From: CAISDA01 sp050258555
Lineage (GTDB): Bacteria; Bacteroidota; Ignavibacteria; UBA10030; UBA8401
DNA length: 10,155 bases
Assembly (NCBI GenBank): GCA_050258555.1
Contig: JBLMZA010000028.1
Coordinates: forward strand, 1-10,155
Direction: 5' to 3'
The notes under the pieces are model-generated. The model was not told where the DNA came from, made no database searches, and was given only the letters and a program-made list of their open reading frames with translations. This document shows, one piece after another, positions 1-6,807 of this stretch. The position numbers and the translations under genes were made by a program. Each line of letters starts with the position of its first letter. Position 1 is the first letter of the stretch.

Positions 1-98
1 GATCGACTTGAAACACACGTGTGGTACTGAAAGCAATGTACCATAAAGAACAGATATTTTCATGTGGGGTGGTGAATCCCACATTCATGAACGCTACA
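1..98. other. Non-coding DNA downstream of the operon
   Basis: I see no credible gene here. The stretch is AT-richer than the genes. It holds a perfect 10-bp palindrome, CACACGTGTG, at 14-23 and a 6-bp inverted repeat, TGGTAC (22-27) with GTACCA (38-43). A third hairpin candidate lies at 62-84. The small plus-strand reading frames that run from here into the repeat array encode low-complexity Lys/Arg-rich peptides made by the repeats and are not taken as genes. Any gene further left would lie outside the window. Confidence 0.6.
62..84. repeat. Short inverted repeat (hairpin candidate)
   Basis: ATGTGGG at 62-68 is the reverse complement of CCCACAT at 78-84, giving a 7-bp stem around a 9-nt loop. 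CATGTGGGG (61-69) is also the exact reverse complement of CCCCACATG, which ends both complete 52-bp repeats (142-150 and 194-202). This arm could therefore pair locally or with either repeat. No T-tract follows on the minus strand, so I do not call it a terminator. Confidence 0.45.
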
Positions 99-237
99 AA
101 AAACAAAAGAAAGGTGAAGCAAGGGGCGAAGCGGCGCTTCGCCCCACATGAAAAACAAAAGAAAGGTGAAGCAAGGGGCGAAGCGGCGCTTCGCCCCACA
201 TGAAAAACAAAAGAAAGGGCGAAATGGCATTTCGCCC
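99..237. repeat. 52-bp tandem repeat array with internal hairpins
   Basis: Two identical adjacent 52-bp units occupy 99-150 and 151-202. A shorter, diverged third unit starts at 203: its first 16 bases match, then it lacks about 10 bases before its own hairpin at 217-237. Each full unit has an A-rich start (AAAAACAAAAGAAAGG), a linker, then a perfect 10-bp stem, GGGGCGAAGC / GCTTCGCCCC, around a GGC loop (123-145 and 175-197). The third unit has a 9-bp stem, GGGCGAAAT / ATTTCGCCC, with the same GGC loop. Two base pairs differ between the units and both arms have changed together. The array sits just after the last gene of the operon. It could be duplicated terminators, a REP-like palindromic family, or both. 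Confidence 0.85.
203..237 (-). terminator. Rho-independent terminator of the operon
   Basis: Read on the minus strand, the hairpin begins 8 nt after the TAG stop of the mannosidase gene. It has a 9-bp stem (GGGCGAAAT with ATTTCGCCC) and a 3-nt loop, and is followed directly by TTTCTTTTGTTTTT (216-203). This is the expected layout of an intrinsic terminator. The two other repeat copies (197-175 and 145-123 on this strand) have stronger stems, but about 10 nt separates each from its T-rich tract, so they look like weaker back-up sites. On the plus strand the hairpins are followed by A-rich DNA, so termination would act only on leftward transcripts. Confidence 0.75.
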
Positions 238-245
238 TACACTAT

Positions 246-2924
246 CTACAAGACAAGTTTCAGGGTTGTGATGGCATGGGGCTTCGTCGCCACGCCTGCA
301 AGCTCGCAGGGCATGAGCGTCTCCTCATTCAGCTTCGCATGCAGCACTTCGCCGACAGGTTTATTCATGGCGACATCCACCGTGAGCGTCTCACCGGTCG
401 GATTCCACCAGCGCACGATCATGCCGTCCTGCTCTTCGGCTTCCTTCACGGCGCTGAGCACCGCCTCTTTCGACGAAAGCGAGAGGAACGACGACTCCAT
501 CGTCATTGCTTCCCGATTCTTCCTTCGCACAGGAAGCATCGGCAGATGGAATTGCTCCGACACCTCGTTCACATTGCCGGTCTCTTCCCCGCTTCCCGAA
601 CGATGCGGATAGAACGCATAGCGGAACGTGTGCTCTCCCGGACACTGGGCATCGGGCGTCTCGTTGTGCCAGCCGCCCTTGCCGCCCGGACGCGTGATGA
701 GATCTTCACCGGCAAGCAGTCCCACGCAGCGCAGCAATGTGAGCGCGATCGTTCCTTTGCTGTTGTACTTGAGCTCGTACTCGGGCAGTCCCGAAGCCAG
801 GATCGCCGCACCGGTGCCGTTTTTCGTTTTTGCACCATCCTCCACGTTCACGAAGCGCTGCATGGGGGCGACCTGCGCCGGATGCTCGATTGTGAACTGC
901 TTGAGATCGTATTTCTTCTGCTCGCGCTCGGCGATGTAGAACGGCGAATCGGCGGTGCACACATTCGTCCTGATCCCGGTCGGAAAGAGCACGCGGAGCC
1001 GGTGATCCTTCACCGTATTGTTGACCGTCGTCACAAATTCCACATGATGCGCATGCGCATCGAGCGACACGATCGTCGAGAGCTCGACCTTCGTCGTTTC
1101 GGCGCTGCGCGACTTGCGGTCAGAAGACGCAGCAACCGGCAGATGCATCACTGTGACGATCTTCAGCGCGCCGCGCAAGGGGCCCTTCTCTACGATGGAC
1201 ACTTTCGCCATCTTCGTATTCGAATAGACGAGCGTGTCCTTTTTCGGATACGAATAGTTGTATTCGTCCCCCACATCCCCGCCGTCTTCAAAGACGCCGA
1301 GTTTCGAAAAACTCCGGCCCGTTGCCTTCTCGGTGACGGTCACTTCTCCCCACCGGTTCACGTCCGCTTTCACGAACTCGTTTTCGAGCGCATTTTTCTT
1401 CACGCGCACGCCTGACGCATACGCCGGGAAGGCATTCCTCCGCTCGATCTTCAGTCCCTTCACGCCGAGCGCCGGAACATTCTTCGCATCCACAAGGATG
1501 GTGAAGATGTCGGCATAGGTCTGCTTCGGGTAATTGTGGTCGCTGTATGTGATATCGTAGCCTTCATGCCGCGACACGATCTGATACGGCACCTCGTTGC
1601 CGGCGCCGTCGATGAGCGCGAAGCCTTTCACCGGCGGCAGCTTCGGGGCGATCTTCACATCGGGATTCAATCCGACGACGATGTCCTGCAGATAGAAGCG
1701 CACCTCGGCCTGCGCCGTGCTTGTGCGCGCAAACGGGGACGGATTGAAGAAGAACAGATGCGTATCGTCGTGCGAGGCCTGATCGTCGTACGGGATCAAT
1801 GCCTTGAGCGACTCATCGATCACCGCGCTGCCGATTTCGGAGACGGCGGCAAAGCGCGTCATCATCTCCGTATGCACCGTGTCGATCGAGCATCCGCAGA
1901 TCGAATCGTGCGGATGGTTCTGCAGCAGATTCCTCCATGCCTGACGGATGAGCGGCAGCGAGGAGCGTGCGCCCGATGCCACGGCAATCGCATTCAAAGG
2001 CTCGACGTAGCGCTCCATGAGCGTTTCGCATTTCCAGTTCTGCTGCTTGATGTAGATGCGGCTTGAATAGACGCCGCCCAGGACGACGAACGCGTAGCGG
2101 TAGCCGAAGCGCAGTTCGCCGAAGAGATCGGGCGCCTTGCCCGATGCTTCCGATTTCACGGCATTGACGAATGCGGGAAGATTGCTGTGGACGAATATGC
2201 CTTCAAAATTTTCTGCAAGCAGCTCCAGCTCCGTCGGCAGTTTCTCGTCCGGCCAGTGATGGTCACCGCCGTTCATGAGCAGGCGGTGCGAGGTCGTGGC
2301 GCGCGCGTCGAGTTCCTTTTTCACGACGGCGAAGCGCTCGAGCATCTCCTCGGGCGTCGACTGGTGGAAATAACCGCCGCTGTATCCGTCCTTGTAAAAA
2401 TGAATCAGAAGCGCCTGCGTGCCGTCCGGCGCATGCCACCAGTACTCGGAGGTATCCTGTCCCGGCTCGCCTCCGAATCCGCGGTAGAGCAGCACATTGT
2501 CTATGTCGAAGCCCTTCAGGATCATGGGCATCGAGGCGATGTGTCCGAACGAATCGGGGATGTATCCCACTTTCATTTCCATGCCGAAGCGCTTGGCCAC
2601 GCGCCGCCCCATCATGAGGTTGCGGATCGTGGATTCGCCGCTCACCAGGAATTCATCGGGCAGCACATACCACGGACCGATGAAGAGCCGGCCTTCCTTC
2701 ACATAGCGCCGGAGCTCCTCCTCGCGTTCGGGACGCACGGCAAGATAATCTTCGGTGACCGAGGTCTGGCCGTCGAGCGTGAAGCACTTGTATGCGGGAT
2801 CGCGGGCCAGAATATCGAGCAGGTCGTCGACCATGCGCACGAGCATGGAGCGGAAATACTCGAACGACCTGTACCACTCCCTGTCCCAGTGCGAATGCGA
2901 AATGATGTGGTATGTCGGCAGCAT
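246..2924 (-). CDS. GH38 alpha-mannosidase, MngB-like
   Basis: Predicted retaining alpha-mannosidase of glycoside hydrolase family 38, 892 aa, a normal length for the bacterial branch. The Zn-binding motif HSHWDREW is at residues 10-17 (His12, Asp14). PDSFGH at 123-128 supplies the expected nucleophile Asp124, and HDSICGCSID at 339-348 gives the last Zn ligand. The NGGDHHW stretch near 217-223 also matches the family. Family knowledge puts the catalytic barrel at the N-terminus, then a small helical domain and beta-sandwich domains. The N-terminus resembles E. coli MngB (mannosylglycerate hydrolase), but the substrate cannot be read from sequence; another alpha-mannoside or a phosphorylated one is possible. 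There is no signal peptide, so it should be cytoplasmic. I chose the ATG at 2924 because AGGAAG lies 8 nt upstream; an in-frame ATG at 2975 would add 17 unconserved residues and overlap the preceding gene. It is the last gene of the operon. Confidence 0.93.
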   Translation of the reverse strand: MLPTYHIISHSHWDREWYRSFEYFRSMLVRMVDDLLDILARDPAYKCFTLDGQTSVTEDYLAVRPEREEELRRYVKEGRLFIGPWYVLPDEFLVSGESTIRNLMMGRRVAKRFGMEMKVGYIPDSFGHIASMPMILKGFDIDNVLLYRGFGGEPGQDTSEYWWHAPDGTQALLIHFYKDGYSGGYFHQSTPEEMLERFAVVKKELDARATTSHRLLMNGGDHHWPDEKLPTELELLAENFEGIFVHSNLPAFVNAVKSEASGKAPDLFGELRFGYRYAFVVLGGVYSSRIYIKQQNWKCETLMERYVEPLNAIAVASGARSSLPLIRQAWRNLLQNHPHDSICGCSIDTVHTEMMTRFAAVSEIGSAVIDESLKALIPYDDQASHDDTHLFFFNPSPFARTSTAQAEVRFYLQDIVVGLNPDVKIAPKLPPVKGFALIDGAGNEVPYQIVSRHEGYDITYSDHNYPKQTYADIFTILVDAKNVPALGVKGLKIERRNAFPAYASGVRVKKNALENEFVKADVNRWGEVTVTEKATGRSFSKLGVFEDGGDVGDEYNYSYPKKDTLVYSNTKMAKVSIVEKGPLRGALKIVTVMHLPVAASSDRKSRSAETTKVELSTIVSLDAHAHHVEFVTTVNNTVKDHRLRVLFPTGIRTNVCTADSPFYIAEREQKKYDLKQFTIEHPAQVAPMQRFVNVEDGAKTKNGTGAAILASGLPEYELKYNSKGTIALTLLRCVGLLAGEDLITRPGGKGGWHNETPDAQCPGEHTFRYAFYPHRSGSGEETGNVNEVSEQFHLPMLPVRRKNREAMTMESSFLSLSSKEAVLSAVKEAEEQDGMIVRWWNPTGETLTVDVAMNKPVGEVLHAKLNEETLMPCELAGVATKPHAITTLKLVL

Positions 2925-2932
2925 AGGATACG

Positions 2933-2938
2933 CTTCCT
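2933..2938 (-). promoter_or_regulatory. Shine-Dalgarno site of the GH38 gene
   Basis: AGGAAG lies 8 nt before the ATG at 2924, inside the 16-nt gap after the upstream TAA. It decides the start of the mannosidase gene. It is also the only clear intergenic Shine-Dalgarno motif in the window. Confidence 0.75.
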
Positions 2939-2940
2939 GT

Positions 2941-4719
2941 TTATTTTTCCGTGACGGTGACGTTCTTGAAATCAAGGATGCGCTTCTGGTTCTTGTACGA
3001 AATCGTCAGCATCTGGCTTCCCACTTCCGCCTGCGTGAAGGGGCTCTCGAAGAGCTTCTGCTTCGTCACATCGACGGTCTTGCCGTTGAGCTTGCGCGTG
3101 GAAGGATAGGCGAAGTACATCGTGCCGTTGCCCATCGATTTGTATTCAGCCGACACCTTGCCGGGTTCGAGCGTCACGCGCGGCGTCGTGGCGCGGAGTC
3201 CCGCGCAGAACTTTTCGAACGAGCCGGCTTCCTGCTTCGAGCGCACTTCGATCACGTAGCCGTTCTGCAGCTTGTGGCTGCGGAGCCGCCAGTTGTCCTC
3301 ATCCTCCTTCGACTGCGACCAGTCATAGGGCTGGAAGGGATACCAGCCGACATACGTGTCGCCGGCCCGGCACATGATCCACCCGGACTTGTCGACGATG
3401 CGTTCATCGAGCGTCTTCGGGAAAAATCCGTCGATGTGCTCGGTCGTCGTTCCCGGCTGTATGTCATAGAGCACGATGAGCGTGTTCTTCTGCTGGAACG
3501 TGCGCTCATAGGGCGAGCCGCCGGTCCACTTGTTTTCATTGTTGTATGTCGTCTTCGATCCGGTCACATCGGCGATCATCGTCTTCTCCTCTTCGGGGAA
3601 GAACATCGCCAGCTCCTTGCCGGACCAGTAGGGATGCAGTCCGAAGATCGTCGTGTAGGGCTTGCCCGATGTGAAGCGCACGCCCCAGGTGTGTATCTGG
3701 ATCGGCTGCTGGAGTCCGCCGTCGAGCGAGCCGATGCCGTAGTCCTTCGTGACATAGGAATACTTGAAGACCGGCGGATTTTTTTCGGTGCCGTAGCGGA
3801 TCACGTTGCGCACGCGCTTGCGTTCCTTGTTGATGTACGAGACCGAACGGTCGTTGGCGATCGAGTAGATGATCTTCGGCAGACGATAGTGCGAGAGCGC
3901 CGAGAGGATGGCCCAGCCGCCGCGCACGGGATCGCCGCTTCCGAAATAGAGATAAGCGAACTGTGATGCGCCGGAATTGAGCGGCTTATAGACCGCCGGC
4001 TGGTAGATGCGGCTGTATCCGCCGATATACTGGCCGTCCAGATGATCGACCGCGAAATCGGTATAGATGTATTCCATCATCATCGATCCGCGCTTTTTCA
4101 TTTCGGGATCCTGCGCGAATTCCGCAAGCAGGCTCATCGAGATTCCATACTCGGGGAAATAATCGGGCGAGTCGAATTCTCCCTGGCCGATCGTCGTGGT
4201 GATACGCATCCAGTTAATGAGATATTCCTTGGCTTCCTTCAGGTTCTCATCGGACGATTTGCCGTTGAACCATTCCGAGCGCGGAAGTCCGCGCCACGAT
4301 TCGGCCGCAAGGAAGAGCGACGTGTAGTACATCGCCCAGTGGTTTTCCGTATCGCCGCGGTAGGGCGCGTATGTCTTCCATGCATTGCGCACGGCGGCCT
4401 TCACCTCGGGCGACATGACATCCTTGCCGTAAAGATACGTGCCGATCACGGGGAACATCCAGAACATGTCGCCCGATGGCTTTTTGATCTGGTCGCAGTT
4501 CAAAAAGATGCTGTCGGCTTTCTTCAGGTCCTTCTTCAGCGCGTAGCGGTACGCCGCGCCGTAGATGCCCGGGTTCGACGCCGTATCGAGATAGCTCGTC
4601 ATGTACTGCACGCGGGACTGAAAGGCGGCTTCGGTATCGTCCGCGGCAGAGGCGGCGGCCGGCAGGATGAGGCTTGCCGCAAGAAGCGCCGCAGAGAAAA
4701 TGGTAGTGATCGATTTCAT
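2941..4719 (-). CDS. Exported protein of unknown family, probable alpha/alpha-toroid plus beta-rich domain
   Basis: 592 aa with a clear Sec signal peptide: Lys at position 2, a hydrophobic core at about 7-20, and a likely cleavage after ASA near residue 25. I recognise no named family. Residues about 30-290 look helical and rich in aromatics, with ENHWAMYYTSLFLAAE (125-140) and GEFDSPDYFPEYG (180-192), each followed by helix-like segments. This pattern is typical of alpha/alpha-barrel polysaccharide lyases and hydrolases, so Asn126, His127, Asp183 and Tyr187 are candidate active-site residues by inference only. From about 310 to the end the sequence is beta-rich, with many Trp/Tyr/Gly, suggesting the beta-sandwich that often follows such toroids. 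I see no lipobox and no type IX secretion tail. It follows the propeller genes after 37 nt and precedes GH38 by 16 nt, so a role in glycan breakdown outside the cytoplasm is likely but unproven. Confidence 0.85.
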   Translation of the reverse strand: MKSITTIFSAALLAASLILPAAASAADDTEAAFQSRVQYMTSYLDTASNPGIYGAAYRYALKKDLKKADSIFLNCDQIKKPSGDMFWMFPVIGTYLYGKDVMSPEVKAAVRNAWKTYAPYRGDTENHWAMYYTSLFLAAESWRGLPRSEWFNGKSSDENLKEAKEYLINWMRITTTIGQGEFDSPDYFPEYGISMSLLAEFAQDPEMKKRGSMMMEYIYTDFAVDHLDGQYIGGYSRIYQPAVYKPLNSGASQFAYLYFGSGDPVRGGWAILSALSHYRLPKIIYSIANDRSVSYINKERKRVRNVIRYGTEKNPPVFKYSYVTKDYGIGSLDGGLQQPIQIHTWGVRFTSGKPYTTIFGLHPYWSGKELAMFFPEEEKTMIADVTGSKTTYNNENKWTGGSPYERTFQQKNTLIVLYDIQPGTTTEHIDGFFPKTLDERIVDKSGWIMCRAGDTYVGWYPFQPYDWSQSKEDEDNWRLRSHKLQNGYVIEVRSKQEAGSFEKFCAGLRATTPRVTLEPGKVSAEYKSMGNGTMYFAYPSTRKLNGKTVDVTKQKLFESPFTQAEVGSQMLTISYKNQKRILDFKNVTVTEK

Positions 4720-4756
4720 ATTCAGAAATTATGATTGAGTGATGAAAAAAAGAATC

Positions 4757-5764
4757 TCAGCGATCGAAGAATTTCACATCCCATACCTGCGCGCCGGTAA
4801 GTCCGGCCTTGCGCCACTGCACTCCTCCATCGTCCGTGCGGTAAAGCCCGTCGCCGAGCGTCGCGGCATAGACGCAGCGGCTGTTGTGCGGATCGACGGC
4901 GATGGCATGGATATTCAGATCCTTCAGGCCCTCGTTGATGCGGTGCCACGAGGCTCCGCCGTCCGTCGAGCGGTAGACGCCGGTCACATATCCTCCGGCA
5001 TAGATCACGTCGGGCTGCTGCGGATCGAAGGCGATCGCATAGAATGTCGAATGATCGATGCCCGCCTCGCATTTCTTCCATGTCGTTCCGGCGTCGGTCG
5101 ACAGATAGAGGCCGTTGTCTTCGGTTCCCGCAATGAGGATCTTCGGATTCTTGGGATGCTGGCGGATGACGAGAATGCCCTTCATCGTGAGGCCTTCCAT
5201 GCGCTTCCACGTCCTGGCGCCGTCATCGCTCACAAACGCGCCTTCGTACGACGCGCTGTAGAGCCGCTGCTCGTTCGAATGATCGATGATGAGCTTCGAG
5301 GTGTATCCGGGCTTGCCCGTTGCCTGAGCGGCATCCTGCCAGGATTCGGCGCCGTCGTTCGACCGCCACACACCGTAGGCCGTGGCGATATAGACGGTCT
5401 TCGGGTCGGACGCCGGAGCGACGACATCGAGCACTTCGGTGATGCGCCAGTCTGTCGTCACGCGGAACGATCCGTCCTTCTCGACTTTGAAGAGTCCGTT
5501 GCCGCCGGCCACATACTGGACGTCGCCGTGAAGCGGCTTCGGCCACCAGCTTGAAAATCCGCGCGTGTAGCGCGGTCCCTTGTGCGTCCAGATGGTATCA
5601 TCGGACGGGTGCTGATAGTACATGCCCGAGGGCGCATTGTTCGATCCGACGATGAAGACGCCGGATTTAACGATCGTCGTGTAGGCGATAGATTCCTGTG
5701 CGCGCAGCGTGTGCGCTGTCAGGAGAAGAGAAACGGCAAGCAGCAGCGTGTGTCGAGGGCTCAT
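4757..5764 (-). CDS. Exported Asp-box (BNR/sortilin-type) beta-propeller, copy 2
   Basis: 335 aa. A signal peptide spans residues 1-22, with likely cleavage LRA|QE. The mature protein is a repeat domain with five Asp-box motifs (S/T-x-D-x-G-x-x-W type) starting at residues 135, 179, 222, 266 and 310, a period of 43-44 residues, plus a degenerate one near 94-100 (VEKDGSF). This fits a beta-propeller of about six or seven blades, as in the BNR/sialidase-like and sortilin-like families. Such Asp boxes are structural and lie on the blade edges; they do not show catalysis. No sialidase arginine triad or Phe/Tyr-Arg-Ile-Pro motif is seen, so binding or an unrecognised activity is more likely than sialidase. 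The protein ends just after the last blade, with no anchor or sorting domain. It is collinear with the neighbouring upstream gene, its paralogue, 24 nt away. Confidence 0.85.
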   Translation of the reverse strand: MSPRHTLLLAVSLLLTAHTLRAQESIAYTTIVKSGVFIVGSNNAPSGMYYQHPSDDTIWTHKGPRYTRGFSSWWPKPLHGDVQYVAGGNGLFKVEKDGSFRVTTDWRITEVLDVVAPASDPKTVYIATAYGVWRSNDGAESWQDAAQATGKPGYTSKLIIDHSNEQRLYSASYEGAFVSDDGARTWKRMEGLTMKGILVIRQHPKNPKILIAGTEDNGLYLSTDAGTTWKKCEAGIDHSTFYAIAFDPQQPDVIYAGGYVTGVYRSTDGGASWHRINEGLKDLNIHAIAVDPHNSRCVYAATLGDGLYRTDDGGVQWRKAGLTGAQVWDVKFFDR

Positions 5765-5788
5765 AATGTTTTAAAAGATGGATGCTTG

Positions 5789-6805
5789 TTATCGATAAAT
5801 ACCAAGATGCATGATGTGCGTTCCGGGAAGCTCGGTCTGGCGCCATGTGGCTCCGCCATCGTTGGACTCCCAGAGGCCCGATCCGTTTCCTCCCAGCAAC
5901 AGATGCGAGGAATCGCGGGGATCGACGAGCATCGCATAGACCGCCTCGCACGCAAGCGAGCTATCCGACACTTTGTTCCACGTGCGGCCGCGATCGGTGC
6001 TTTTCAGCACACCGGTTTTGAATCCGGCTGCATAGAGCGCGGCGCCATCCCCGGACGATGCAAATGCGAGGATCGTCTGTCCCTCGCTTCCCTTGCCCGT
6101 CATCCACTTTGAACCGCCGTCGTGTGTTACGCGGATGCCCTTGTCTTCCGATCCCGCCAGGAGAATATTCCGATCGGCGGGATGCTGGAGCATGGCGCGG
6201 ACTTCCGTCGTGAAGCCCGCATGGAGCGCGCTCCACACGGCGCCTTTATTCTTCGAGCGATACATGTCGTCTTCCGACACGGCATAGAGCACATTCGGAT
6301 CAGCGCGATCGAACATCACATCCTGCACATACCATTTTTTCATGCCGCGGATCGATTCGCGCCACGTTGCGCCGTCGTCGGTCGAGCGGAAGACGCCGAA
6401 GGGCGTGGCGATATAGATATTCGTCCGATCCTGCGGATCGACCGCGACATCGAGCACTTCCATCGTATTCCATCCGGTAAGCATGCGCCACGATGCGCCG
6501 GCATCCTCCGAACGGAAGAGTCCGTTTCCTCCGCAGGCATAATAGCGGACAGAATCGCCGGAACCGGAATATCCCGAGCCGAATGCCAGCGTGTTGGTGT
6601 TCGGCACCACGCGCCAGCCGCTGTCGCCTTGTGCGCGCACGAAGACGCCGACGCGGCGGTTGAGTCCGACGCTGTTATTGACCGATCCCGAGAGCACGGA
6701 CACAAACAGCTTTTGCCCTTTGGCGAGTGCCGGTCCCCGATTGCTCTGTGCCGGTGCAAGCGTGCAGACGAGGAAAGCCGCCGCGATGAGAAGGGTTGTT
6801 TTCAT
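5789..6805 (-). CDS. Exported Asp-box (BNR/sortilin-type) beta-propeller, copy 1
   Basis: 338 aa with a signal peptide (MKTTLLIAAAFLVCTLAPAQ; likely cleavage APA|QS). Six Asp-box motifs start at residues 99, 141, 184, 227, 269 and 314, spaced 42-45 residues apart. The third is degraded (SKNKGAVW, with Asp replaced by Asn). The paralogue downstream matches it from GGNGLF to the end, blade by blade, including EVLDV, IATxxGVxRS and DPxxxxxL. The N-terminal 90 residues of the two differ more. The start at 6805 is chosen because it gives the signal peptide; a longer frame reaching 6919 would add 38 Arg/His-rich residues over the upstream gene. The ATG overlaps the stop of the dehydrogenase gene by one base (TGATG), and GGAAG lies 10 nt before it, so translation is probably coupled. 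The function is unknown; a glycan-binding or surface role is inferred from context. Confidence 0.87.
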   Translation of the reverse strand: MKTTLLIAAAFLVCTLAPAQSNRGPALAKGQKLFVSVLSGSVNNSVGLNRRVGVFVRAQGDSGWRVVPNTNTLAFGSGYSGSGDSVRYYACGGNGLFRSEDAGASWRMLTGWNTMEVLDVAVDPQDRTNIYIATPFGVFRSTDDGATWRESIRGMKKWYVQDVMFDRADPNVLYAVSEDDMYRSKNKGAVWSALHAGFTTEVRAMLQHPADRNILLAGSEDKGIRVTHDGGSKWMTGKGSEGQTILAFASSGDGAALYAAGFKTGVLKSTDRGRTWNKVSDSSLACEAVYAMLVDPRDSSHLLLGGNGSGLWESNDGGATWRQTELPGTHIMHLGIYR

Positions 6806-6807
6806 CA
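6803..6807 (-). promoter_or_regulatory. TGATG stop-start overlap (translational coupling)
   Basis: On the minus strand the TGA stop of the dehydrogenase gene (6807-6805) shares its A with the ATG of the propeller gene (6805-6803). A possible Shine-Dalgarno, GGAAG, lies at 6820-6816 inside the upstream coding sequence. Ribosomes finishing the dehydrogenase could restart here. Confidence 0.7.

Noticed and set aside
99..237. CRISPR array
   Set aside because: The units are directly adjacent and identical, with no unique spacers between them and no cas genes nearby.
148..612. Plus-strand frame beginning in the 52-bp repeats
   Set aside because: Its N-terminus is repeat-encoded Lys/Arg-rich sequence and the rest is antisense to the mannosidase C-terminus; no ribosome site or motif supports it.
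2925..2975. Upstream ATG at 2975 as start of the GH38 gene
   Set aside because: It would overlap the preceding gene by 35 nt and add 17 residues with no family match, whereas the ATG at 2924 has AGGAAG upstream and begins just before the conserved motif.
4757..6805. Sialidase function for the Asp-box proteins
   Set aside because: Asp boxes are structural; the F/YRIP motif, arginine triad and catalytic Tyr/Glu of sialidases are not visible, and Asp boxes also occur in sortilin-like and other propellers.
4757..6805. Type IX secretion C-terminal sorting domain on the propellers
   Set aside because: Both proteins end within a few residues of the last blade, leaving no room for a sorting domain.
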